Below are positions 1 through 6,770 of a DNA stretch of 15,342 bases, one piece after another (within the stretch, counting starts at the first letter, position 1; every line of letters starts with the position of its first letter). The stretch is from CAWDPQ01 sp049642465 (GTDB lineage Bacteria > Acidobacteriota > Vicinamibacteria > Vicinamibacterales > 2-12-FULL-66-21): positions 1 to 15,342 of the forward strand of contig JBAROV010000098.1 in assembly GCA_049642465.1 (NCBI GenBank), given 5' to 3'. The notes under the pieces were generated by a model that saw nothing but the letters and a program-made list of their open reading frames with translations, searched no databases and was not told the DNA's origin. The position numbers were made by a program, and so were the translations under genes.

Positions 1-310
1 TCACTCGCTCCCGCTTCGCCGGCTCGCTCCGTTCCGCTCGCGGTTGGCGCTCGAAGGGGAACCCCTTCGGGCCGCGCCCGCCGGCTGCTCGCTTCGGCTC
101 GCTTCACTCGCTCCCGCTTCGCCGGTCGCTCCGTTCCGCTCGCGGTTGGCGCTCGAAAGGGAACCCCTTCGGGCCGCGCCCGCCGGCTGCTCGCTTACGC
201 TCGCTTCACTCGCTCCCGCTTCGCCGGCTCGCTCCGTTCCGCTCGCGGTTGGCGCTCGAAGGGGAACCCCTTCGGGCCGCTTCCCGCCGGCTGCTCGCTT
301 CGGCTCGCTT
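1..310. repeat. Three tandem copies of a ~103 bp GC-rich repeat
   Basis: Copies begin at 1, 104 and 206 and are near-identical. Copy 2 lacks one base (near 125) and has a G-to-A change in the palindrome; copy 3 has TTC where the others have GC before the CCCGCCGG stretch. The first copy starts at the window edge, so the array may extend further left. Each unit is built of GCTCGC/GCTTCG stutters and contains the inverted repeat CGAAGGGG-AA-CCCCTTCG at 52-69 and 257-274, with one mismatch at 154-171. The open frame through it has no coding character. It is best read as an intergenic repeat family of unknown function. A related segment lies inverted at the right end of the window. Confidence 0.93.
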
Positions 311-416
311 CTTCAGTTGCCACTGATCACTTTCCAGTCTCCGGTGATGACCGCCAATTTCCAGCCTGCTGTGTCTATTCGGTCTGAGCTGGAAACTGGC
401 AACTGGAAGCTGGAAA
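311..416. other. TTTCCAG/CTGGAAA motif cluster downstream of tadA
   Basis: This stretch holds several short copies of CTGGAA(A) and its complement: TTTCCAG near 331 and 358, and CTGGAA-type copies at 389, 403 and 410. TTTCCAGC (358-365) can pair with GCTGGAAA (388-395) as a perfect 8 bp stem with a 22 nt loop. No coding region was seen. The cluster abuts and enters the tadA stop codon at 417-419. A T-tract typical of an intrinsic terminator is absent, so a terminator role for tadA is possible but unsupported. Confidence 0.5.
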
Positions 417-890
417 CTATTTCTCGCGCCGCTCCTGAAAGAACTCCTGCATCACGGCGCGACAGTCTTTCTCGAGCACGCCCCCGATCGCGTCCATCCG
501 GTGATTCAGCGACGGGTGTTCGTGCGCGCGCATGGCTGATTCAATCGCGCCGGCCTTCGGTTCGCGTGTGCCGTAAACCAGACGCCCAATGCGCGCGTGG
601 ATCATCGCGCCGACGCACATCTGACACGGCTCGATCGTGACGTAGAGCGTCGCGCCGGTCAGCCGATAGTTGCGGATGCCGCGCGCCGCTTCACGAAGCG
701 CCACGATCTCGGCGTGCGCGGTCGGATCGTTCGAGCCGATCGGTTGATTGAACCCGCGGCCGACGATTGCGTCGTTCAGCACGACCACGGAACCGACCGG
801 GACTTCGCCGCGCGCCTTCGCCTCGAACGCCTGCTCGAGCGCGGCACGCATATAAGTTTCGTCGCCCGCGGACGCGTCGCGGTCGGTCAC
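417..890 (-). CDS. tadA: tRNA-specific adenosine deaminase TadA
   Basis: TadA deaminates adenosine-34 to inosine in the anticodon of tRNA-Arg(ACG) in the cytoplasm, allowing wobble decoding. The protein shows the zinc-dependent cytidine/deoxycytidylate deaminase signature: TAHAE with zinc-ligand His59 and proton-shuttle Glu61, then PCQMC with zinc-ligand cysteines 89 and 92. The N-terminal MRAALEQA and VPVG segments and the central NQPIG, NYRL and ATLYVT segments match the TadA family closely. I chose the GTG at 890, giving 157 residues, because it reproduces the usual TadA N-terminus. An in-frame start at 959 lies upstream of the likely -10 box at 924-929. An ATG at 851 is the other option but would trim the first helix. 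There is no strong ribosome binding site. The gene stands alone and is divergent from the patatin gene. Confidence 0.93.
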   Translation of the reverse strand: MTDRDASAGDETYMRAALEQAFEAKARGEVPVGSVVVLNDAIVGRGFNQPIGSNDPTAHAEIVALREAARGIRNYRLTGATLYVTIEPCQMCVGAMIHARIGRLVYGTREPKAGAIESAMRAHEHPSLNHRMDAIGGVLEKDCRAVMQEFFQERREK

Positions 891-923
891 GGTCGTCGAC
901 CGAGGTGGCCGCTGCAACACATG

Positions 924-929
924 ATTATA
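924..929 (-). promoter_or_regulatory. Candidate -10 box (TATAAT) for tadA
   Basis: The minus strand reads a consensus TATAAT here, placing a start of transcription near 917 and leaving about 27 nt of leader before the GTG at 890. The -35 region is weak: TGCAGA at 948-953 with an 18 bp spacer matches 3 of 6 positions. The box also argues against translation starting at 959. Confidence 0.45.
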
Positions 930-1016
930 ACATCCGGGAAAACATCGTCTGCACTGCACCCGGGCCAGCGCCGCCCCGGCCGGATTCAGGCGGCCGCGTG
1001 ATCTGGCCAGCCAACC

Positions 1017-1022
1017 GATAAT
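1017..1022 (+). promoter_or_regulatory. Candidate leaderless -10 box (GATAAT) for the patatin gene
   Basis: GATAAT matches 5 of 6 consensus positions and lies 7 nt before the ATG at 1030, so transcription would begin at or next to the start codon. No ribosome binding site is visible before this ATG, which fits a leaderless message. No convincing -35 element was seen. Confidence 0.35.
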
Positions 1023-1029
1023 ACCGAGT

Positions 1030-3135
1030 ATGGCCGGTCGGGAGCGAAGCCGTCTTGCCGTCCTCCTGTCGCTCTTTCCGCACCTCTACGCCCTCCGTGT
1101 GCCCATCGCCTTGACGCTGCTCCTGGGCCTTTTGCCAGCACTCGCGTTTGCCACCGCCGCCAGACCGATGCTCGCAGGGCTCTACGACGTCGCGCCGAGC
1201 GGCATGTTCGTGCTGACGCTGCTCAACTTCACAGCCGCCTGGACGCTGCTGCTGACCTCGTGGATGATCCTCGCCTACGCGCCGCTGCGCCTGCGGTGCG
1301 CGGCGCTCTTCGACGCTCCCCCGGTACCGCCGCGCGCCTGGTTCGTCTGGAGCCCCATCGTCGCGCTCCCGAACATCGTCGCCGCGATCGTCTACTCGCG
1401 CGCCGCGTCTCGCGCTGAACTGCTCCCCCTGATTCTGTGGTCGATATCGGGTGTCTGTGCCTCCGTCGCGCTGCTCTGGGTGATCCGGCGGACGGCACGA
1501 CAGATGCGCGGGCGACGCCTGCCGATCGCCGGCACCGTGGCCGACTGGCTGTACGAGAATCCGTCGCTCGGCGCGGGGTATGTGAGAAAGACGCCTGACG
1601 GACCGGTGTTCCGCCGCGGACACGGCACGGCGGCGCTCGTGGCGCTCGTCGCGTTCGTGGTCTGGGCGGTAACCGGCTGGTTCACGTTCAACGTCGACCT
1701 CGGATATCCGAAGTGGGTGTTCACCTTGTCGTACGTGGTGATGTTGATCCTGTTGCTCTGCGCGACGCTGCCCGGGGTCACCTTTCTCTTCGATCGCTAT
1801 CGAATGCCGGTCATCGTTCCCATCATCGCGCTGCCATTCCTGGTCGGCCAGTGCACCCGCAGCGATCACTTCTACGAGCTGCAGACGATCGAGGCCATTC
1901 AGCCGGCGACTGCCGGAGAAACGCTCGGCGCAAACCGGCGTGACAAAGCGATCGTGATTGCGATCAACGGCGGCGGCATCCAGGCCGCCGCGTGGGCCGC
2001 GCAGGTCCTGACCGGACTCGAAGAACGCGCCCGGGCTGAGAAGATCGGCAGCTTCGCCGAGGCGGTTCGTCTCATCAGCTCGGTTTCGGGCGGATCGGTC
2101 GGCGCCGCGTACTTCCTCAACCAATACGACCCGGCACGCGGTTTCAAGCCGGCCGCCGAGATGGAATCGATCCGGGGCGCCGCGCAGAGCTCGAGCCTTC
2201 ACGCGGTGGGCTGGGGCCTCCTCTACTGGGACATCAGGCGGCCGTACATTCCGTGGTCCGTCGGGCTGTTCAACGACCGCGGCTTCGCCCTCGAACGCGC
2301 CTGGCGCCGCGTCGAAGGGCTGGACGGGAAGTTGTCCACGTGGCGCGCGGGGGTTCGCGAGGGCCATCGACCGGCGGTGATCTTCAACGCGACCTCGGCG
2401 GACATTGGCACTCGATTCCTCTTTTCAAATGCCCGCGTGGGTGAAAAGGAAGGCCAGGCGGATTTCCATCAGAGCTACCCGGGAAAAGATGTTCTGATCT
2501 CGACCGCGGTGAGACTCTCGGCGACCTTTCCCTACGTGAGCCCGGTCGCCCGCGCCTACGACGGCCGTCTGCTGCCAGACGAGCCGCACATTGCCGACGG
2601 CGGCTACTACGATGCGTACGGTGTCGCCAGCCTGGTGGAATGGCTGAACGCTGCGCTGACCGACGAACAGTCATCAACCGCAATCAAATCAGTACTCGTC
2701 ATTGAAGTGCGAGGCGATCAACGTCCCGAACCAAAAGAGGATCAGACCAATCATCCTCAGTCTCGGGACAGGGACCGCGTGACCGGAGCCGAGCACCGTT
2801 CGTGGAGTTATCAGCTGCATGCACCGCTCGGTGCGATGCTCGAAGTCCGCACGGCTGGACAAATTGCGCACAACGAGGCCGAGCTTTGCCTGCTCATCAA
2901 GAGATGGCAACTCGATCCGCGTCGGATCCACATTCGCCGGTTGCTGCTGGAATTTCCGGAGGCGAGTCCTCCGCTGTCGTGGCACCTGACGCGCCGCGAA
3001 CGCGACAGGATTCGTGACGAGTGGAACCGGCTGATGGCGCAGCCCTGTCCGTGGGGTACGGTCCGATCGTTCCTGACCAACGAAGGTGTGACGACGGGAA
3101 CCTGTGACACCCCGCGATGTACGGCGACGAACTGA
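1030..3135 (+). CDS. Membrane-anchored patatin-like phospholipase
   Basis: This 701-residue protein has a hydrophobic N-terminal half followed by a patatin-type serine lipase domain. About six or seven membrane segments can be read between residues 23 and 274 (roughly 23-44, 57-83, 105-122, 131-150, 201-220, 229-250 and 259-274). The patatin domain starts near 305. GGGIQAAAW (314-322) is the oxyanion hole. SVSGGS (351-356) holds the nucleophile Ser353 in a GxSxG-like elbow whose first Gly is Ser. ADGGYYD (522-528) supplies the catalytic Asp523, so the Ser-Asp dyad is complete. LSATFPYVSP (497-506) is typical of bacterial patatins. The expected activity is acyl-ester hydrolysis of lipids at the membrane; substrate and the side the domain faces are unknown. 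The ATG lacks a Shine-Dalgarno but has a close -10 box. The next in-frame Met (47) would remove the first membrane segment. Confidence 0.88.
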   Translation: MAGRERSRLAVLLSLFPHLYALRVPIALTLLLGLLPALAFATAARPMLAGLYDVAPSGMFVLTLLNFTAAWTLLLTSWMILAYAPLRLRCAALFDAPPVPPRAWFVWSPIVALPNIVAAIVYSRAASRAELLPLILWSISGVCASVALLWVIRRTARQMRGRRLPIAGTVADWLYENPSLGAGYVRKTPDGPVFRRGHGTAALVALVAFVVWAVTGWFTFNVDLGYPKWVFTLSYVVMLILLLCATLPGVTFLFDRYRMPVIVPIIALPFLVGQCTRSDHFYELQTIEAIQPATAGETLGANRRDKAIVIAINGGGIQAAAWAAQVLTGLEERARAEKIGSFAEAVRLISSVSGGSVGAAYFLNQYDPARGFKPAAEMESIRGAAQSSSLHAVGWGLLYWDIRRPYIPWSVGLFNDRGFALERAWRRVEGLDGKLSTWRAGVREGHRPAVIFNATSADIGTRFLFSNARVGEKEGQADFHQSYPGKDVLISTAVRLSATFPYVSPVARAYDGRLLPDEPHIADGGYYDAYGVASLVEWLNAALTDEQSSTAIKSVLVIEVRGDQRPEPKEDQTNHPQSRDRDRVTGAEHRSWSYQLHAPLGAMLEVRTAGQIAHNEAELCLLIKRWQLDPRRIHIRRLLLEFPEASPPLSWHLTRRERDRIRDEWNRLMAQPCPWGTVRSFLTNEGVTTGTCDTPRCTATN

Positions 3136-3157
3136 CTCGCCGAACCCCACTTCCCTC

Positions 3158-3185
3158 TTGACCGACCATTTTGGTCGGATATAGG
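3158..3185 (+). promoter_or_regulatory. Candidate sigma-70-type promoter of the TonB receptor gene
   Basis: TTGACC (3158-3163, 5 of 6 consensus) and TATAGG (3180-3185, 4 of 6) are separated by 16 bp, giving a predicted start near 3192 and a leader of about 200 nt before the receptor ATG. The spacer is filled by a perfect palindrome, so the promoter is probably regulated. Confidence 0.5.
3162..3178. promoter_or_regulatory. Palindromic operator candidate overlapping the TonB receptor promoter
   Basis: CCGACCA-TTT-TGGTCGG is a perfect inverted repeat with 7 bp arms and a 3 bp centre. It starts in the last two bases of the -35 element and ends just before the -10 element. That position suits a repressor dimer (TetR-like operators often look like this) blocking RNA polymerase. 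It does not resemble a Fur box. No regulator gene is nearby to assign to it. Confidence 0.5.
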
Positions 3186-3204
3186 CTAACGCCTTGGGAT
3201 GTGA

Positions 3205-3229
3205 GGCACTTGGATAGTGACTAGGTGCC
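3205..3229 (+). other. Stem-loop in the receptor leader (GGCAC...GTGCC)
   Basis: GGCAC (3205-3209) pairs with GTGCC (3225-3229). The stem can be extended inward by two G-U pairs and one A-U pair around a nine-base loop. It lies just after the predicted transcription start. Function is unknown, and no known riboswitch class was recognised. Confidence 0.35.
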
Positions 3230-3240
3230 CATCCGGAACA

Positions 3241-3280
3241 GAAGAAAAAGGCCCGCACGGTGCTGTCACACCCGCGGGCC
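3241..3280 (-). terminator. Terminator-like hairpin with T-tract, reading on the minus strand
   Basis: GGCCCGC (3250-3256) pairs perfectly with GCGGGCC (3274-3280), and inside it GGTG (3259-3262) pairs with CACC (3269-3272). On the minus strand the stem is followed directly by TTTTTCTTC (3249 down to 3241), the layout of an intrinsic terminator. On the plus strand there is no T-tract after the stem, so it would not terminate the receptor message, although it could still fold in its leader. No annotated minus-strand gene ends here. Confidence 0.5.
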
Positions 3281-3391
3281 GTCGAACGTGGTCTGGCAGA
3301 CCTATCAAACGCGTAGCGCGCCTGACGCATCCGACCCCCGCATTCTACGGACTCGGACGCGTCCGGCGCAAATCGTAGTGGAGTGCCTCGC

Positions 3392-5707
3392 ATGCGTCGC
3401 TCGTTCGTGTCGTCCGTCTTTCTGATTGCAGGTTTCTACTTCGTCCTCCCCGCCGCGGCGCAACACGCCTCGCCGAACTTGACGCTCACCGGCAGCGTCC
3501 TCGACCCGAGCCGCGCACCGATTGCTGGCGCGCGCGTAACCGTCGTCACCAGCCACTCACGCCGCACGGTGTCCACGCAAACGGATGAACGCGGCCAATT
3601 CACGATCCTGATCGATACGCGAGATTTCGTGCTGACCGTTGCCGCTAAGGGATTTGCCACGCTCACAGAAACCATCAATGCATCCACGGTGGCAGTTACC
3701 CGCGAGTTCGTTCTTCAGGTGCAAGGCCTCCGGGAATCGATCAGCGTGAATGCCGCTGCAGTGATCACCGGTGGCACGAGAATGCCCGCGCCTGCCCGGG
3801 ACGTGCCGCAATCAGTCACGATCGTCACCGAGGACGCAATCAAAGACCAGTTGATGACGAGCATCGGTGACGTGGTCCGCTACGTGCCCGGCATCAGCGC
3901 GCATCAGGGAGAAAACAATCGAGACGACGTGATCATTCGAGGGAACCGGTCGTCCGCCGACTTCTTCGTCAACGGTGTGCGTGATGATGTGCAGTATTAC
4001 CGGGATCTGTACAACGTGGAGCGCGTCGAGGCGCTGAAGGGTCCCAACGCCTTGGTCTTCGGCCGGGGCGGCGGCGGCGGTGTGGTGAACCGCGTGACTA
4101 AAGAGGCCGGGTTTCAGCCGCTGCTGGCCTTCACGCTACAGGCTGGTGGATTCGACCACAAACGCGTCACCGCCGATGTGAACGAAAAAGTGGCAGACCG
4201 CGCGGCGTTTCGGTTGAACGGCATGTTCGAGCGGTCGGAAAGCTTCCGCCGGGGGGTGGCGCTCGAGCGAACAGCGGTCAACCCGACTCTGACAGTGACG
4301 CCTGGCGCAAACACGAGAGTCATCGTTGGCTACGAGTACCTGCGCGACCGCCGCGTCGCAGATCGCGGGATCACTTCCATCGACGGACGGCCGGCGCCGG
4401 TCGATTCGCGCACGTTCTACGGCGATCCCGATCGAAGTCACGTCCGCGCCGACGTGCACGTGGCAACTGCCGTGCTCGAACGGCAGGTCGGAAGATTCAC
4501 GCTCCGCAACCGGACGCTCGCCGGCAACTACGACCGCTTCTACCAGAATTTGGTCCCCGGAACACCGACTTCGGATCGTACGCGCGTATCGCTAACGGCG
4601 TACAACAATGCCGCGGAGAGAACGAACGTCTTCAATCAACTCGATGTCCTGGCGACGTTTGTCGCAAATGGGGTGAAGCATACTCTCCTCGTTGGCAGCG
4701 AGTTCGGCCGTCAGGCAACCGGCAACTTCCGGAACACCGGTTTCTTCAACGACCTCACGACGTCGATTCAGGTGCCCTTCGAGAATCCGGCGACCAACGC
4801 CTCCGTCACATTTCGTCAGAGCGCGACCGACGCGAACAATCATGTTCGAGCACGTGTCGCCGCCGTTTTAGTCCAGGACCAGGCCCAGATCTCGGAGCGC
4901 CTGCAGGTGCTCGGCGGTCTGAGAGCCGACCGGTTCACGCTTCGGTATCACAACAACAGGAACGGAGAGACGCTCGCTCGTACAGACAACCTGGTGTCGC
5001 CGCGTCTTGGCGTCGTATTCAAGCCACTGGGCAGTGTCTCGACGTACCTGAGCTACAGCATCTCGCATCTGCCGAGTTCCGGCGATCAGTTTTCCTCGCT
5101 CACCGCGCTGACGCAGCAGCTCAAACCCGAGCGGTTCAACAACTACGAGCTTGGAGTGAAATGGGAAGCACCAACCGGTCTGGCGCTGACTGCGGCCGTG
5201 TATCGGCTCGACCGCCTCAACACTCGATCGGTCGATCCCAACGATCCGACACGCATCGTCCAAACCGGCGCACAACGGACGAAGGGCGTTGAGCTCGGAA
5301 TCAGCGGACGCGCGAGCAACCGGTGGAACGTCATGGGAGGCTACGCGTTCCAGGATGCGTTGGTGACCAGCGCCACTGCGGCCGCGGCCGCGGGAGCGCA
5401 GGTCGCGCAGGTGCCGCACCACATGTTTTCGTTGTGGAACTCGTACCAGCTGCACCCTCGCGCATCAGTCGCCGCCGGCCTCAGCTATCGCTCCGATATG
5501 TTCGCCGGGATCGACAACACGGTTACGCTCCCTGGTTATACGCGCGCGGATGCTGCAGCCTATTTTTCGCTGACAAAGCGCTGGCGGCTGCAGGCGAATG
5601 TCGAGAACCTGTTCGATCGTCGCTACTTTGTGAATGCGGACGGCAATACGAACATTTCGCCTGGCTCTCCCCGGGTGTTGCGGGCTGCTCTCGGTATGAC
5701 GTTCTAA
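3392..5707 (+). CDS. TonB-dependent siderophore-type outer-membrane receptor
   Basis: This 771-residue outer-membrane receptor probably imports a ferric siderophore or similar ligand using TonB energy. A signal peptide (about 1-23, cut after AAA) is followed by a carboxypeptidase-regulatory-like domain (about 30-110, LTGSVLDPSRAPIAGARVTV). A TonB-box-like ESISV follows at 115-119. The plug (about 135-240) contains RDVPQSVTIV, the hallmark of the siderophore-receptor subfamily, and VERVEALKGPNALVFGRG. The beta-barrel ends in NLFDRRYF, a common motif, and a terminal Phe suited to BAM insertion. The ATG at 3392 is chosen over the GTG at 3383 because GGAG lies 8 nt before it and the signal peptide then begins MRRSF. 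Promoter and palindromic operator lie about 200 bp upstream. Ligand identity is not readable. The extra regulatory-like domain is common in Acidobacteriota and Bacteroidota receptors but not in enterobacterial Fiu or FhuA. Confidence 0.93.
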   Translation: MRRSFVSSVFLIAGFYFVLPAAAQHASPNLTLTGSVLDPSRAPIAGARVTVVTSHSRRTVSTQTDERGQFTILIDTRDFVLTVAAKGFATLTETINASTVAVTREFVLQVQGLRESISVNAAAVITGGTRMPAPARDVPQSVTIVTEDAIKDQLMTSIGDVVRYVPGISAHQGENNRDDVIIRGNRSSADFFVNGVRDDVQYYRDLYNVERVEALKGPNALVFGRGGGGGVVNRVTKEAGFQPLLAFTLQAGGFDHKRVTADVNEKVADRAAFRLNGMFERSESFRRGVALERTAVNPTLTVTPGANTRVIVGYEYLRDRRVADRGITSIDGRPAPVDSRTFYGDPDRSHVRADVHVATAVLERQVGRFTLRNRTLAGNYDRFYQNLVPGTPTSDRTRVSLTAYNNAAERTNVFNQLDVLATFVANGVKHTLLVGSEFGRQATGNFRNTGFFNDLTTSIQVPFENPATNASVTFRQSATDANNHVRARVAAVLVQDQAQISERLQVLGGLRADRFTLRYHNNRNGETLARTDNLVSPRLGVVFKPLGSVSTYLSYSISHLPSSGDQFSSLTALTQQLKPERFNNYELGVKWEAPTGLALTAAVYRLDRLNTRSVDPNDPTRIVQTGAQRTKGVELGISGRASNRWNVMGGYAFQDALVTSATAAAAAGAQVAQVPHHMFSLWNSYQLHPRASVAAGLSYRSDMFAGIDNTVTLPGYTRADAAAYFSLTKRWRLQANVENLFDRRYFVNADGNTNISPGSPRVLRAALGMTF

Positions 5708-5709
5708 AG

Positions 5710-5723
5710 ATGAAATGTTTCAT
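5710..5723. other. Small palindrome between convergent genes
   Basis: ATGAAA-TG-TTTCAT is a perfect 6 bp-arm inverted repeat in the 25 bp between the receptor stop and the stop of the opposing propeller gene. It is AT-rich and short, so a role as a bidirectional termination signal is only a guess. Confidence 0.25.
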
Positions 5724-5732
5724 GATTCGCGC

Positions 5733-6740
5733 CTACTGGATCTTCAGCAGAAAGATGCCGTAGCCGACACCGGCCGGATCGCTGCTGCGTGCCGACTGGA
5801 ACGCGATCGTGCGCCGGTCGGGGCTGACGACCGGGTTGGAGGCCTTGTAGCCGGGATAGTCTCCCCAGCGTGTTATCCGGACGAAATCGCTACTGTTTGG
5901 CTCGAGCCGCAGCTTCCAGATGTCGATGTAATTGGAGTTCTGCTTGATCTGCTCGCGGCTTGATTCGACAAGCGCGTACTCACCATCCGGAAAGATTCCT
6001 TCCACCTCGTTGTACTCATCGGGAATCTTCCGGTAGGTGGCAATCTTCGATGTGTTCAGGTCGATGCCAAAGACATCGGCAAATGGCGAGCGATAGCAGG
6101 TGTAGACCAGCTCGGTGTCGTTTCTTCGGAAGTCCTGAGCTTCGAGCGTGCACTCCGGGGTTTTCGCGCGCAGCACTTCTTTCTTGTTTGCGAGTCTCCG
6201 GCGACCTCCCTCCTCGACGATATCGGCGGTGTAGATGACCGATTCCCCCTCGGCTAGGATGTCGGGGTACTGACCGCGCGTGTTCGACCACGCAATTTTT
6301 TGGGTCTTCCGCGAAATGGCCACGCCTTCGGAAATCTTGTGTTGCAGGGGAATCGGGCGGCCCTTGCCGTCGGCTGGCAACACCCACATTTCCTGATCTC
6401 TCGAGCGTGTGCTGTTGATGTCGGTGAACGTGCGTGCGCCAATCAGAAAGAGGTCGCCGTTTGGAAGGTACTGGACGCGCAGGAATCCGGCGTTCGGATA
6501 ATGCGTCAGCAGTCTGATCATCCTGGTGCCAACATCTACGGCGAATGCGTCGCCGAAACTCTTGGACATGAAGGCAATGCGCCGGCCGTCTGGCGACCAG
6601 GACGCGCGCTCGCCAAACGCGGTCAGTTGTGTGATGTGTGCTGGCAGGTGATCTTCAGGACTACCGGTCTTTGTCCCCTGCGCTGCGAGTAGCGTGGACA
6701 GAATGGCGATGAGAGCAATGCCGCTGCGCGCTTTGCGCAT
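5733..6740 (-). CDS. Exported PD40 (TolB/WD40-like) beta-propeller protein
   Basis: This 335-residue protein starts with a probable signal peptide (about 1-21: basic MRKAR, then a hydrophobic stretch ending LLAAQG). The rest is a beta-propeller of the PD40/TolB type. Clear blades carry SWSPDGRRIAFMS (47-59) and VVSPDRRTIAFQS (304-316), with weaker ones near 90-100, 143-152 and 247-258. Cys197 and Cys215 could form a disulfide in the periplasm. Such propellers bind proteins or sugars; no catalytic motif is seen. The ATG has a strong AAGGAGG only 4 nt upstream (6745-6751), which fixes the start. It lies 30 nt after the stop of the glycosyl-hydrolase-like gene on the same strand, so the two probably form an operon and work on the same substrate or complex. 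A TolB role is unlikely: no tol-pal genes are present and the TolB N-terminal domain is absent. Confidence 0.85.
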   Translation of the reverse strand: MRKARSGIALIAILSTLLAAQGTKTGSPEDHLPAHITQLTAFGERASWSPDGRRIAFMSKSFGDAFAVDVGTRMIRLLTHYPNAGFLRVQYLPNGDLFLIGARTFTDINSTRSRDQEMWVLPADGKGRPIPLQHKISEGVAISRKTQKIAWSNTRGQYPDILAEGESVIYTADIVEEGGRRRLANKKEVLRAKTPECTLEAQDFRRNDTELVYTCYRSPFADVFGIDLNTSKIATYRKIPDEYNEVEGIFPDGEYALVESSREQIKQNSNYIDIWKLRLEPNSSDFVRITRWGDYPGYKASNPVVSPDRRTIAFQSARSSDPAGVGYGIFLLKIQ

Positions 6741-6770
6741 GCCGCCTCCTTCTTGTTTCTGGTGCCGGCC

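Noticed and set aside
1..310. CRISPR array
   Set aside because: Repeats are contiguous 103 bp units with no unique spacers, and no cas gene is present.
44..640. An open frame through the tandem repeats into tadA
   Set aside because: It is made of repeated Ala/Pro/Arg/Ser stutters from the repeat units and overlaps tadA antisense. No ribosome binding site or family match.
925..2367. A 480-codon open frame on the minus strand opposite the patatin gene
   Set aside because: Low-complexity Arg/Glu/Gln-rich translation and no motif; shadow of the patatin reading frame.
3192..3391. Cobalamin or other known riboswitch before the TonB receptor
   Set aside because: I could not find the conserved boxes of known classes by eye, so the leader is reported only as structured.
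2689..3393. A 234-codon minus-strand frame over the patatin end and the receptor leader
   Set aside because: It spans the promoter, palindrome and hairpins and has no coding features. Part of it is antisense to patatin.
5733..6740. Calling the propeller protein TolB
   Set aside because: It lacks the TolB N-terminal domain and the tol-pal neighbours, and it is joined to the hydrolase-like gene.
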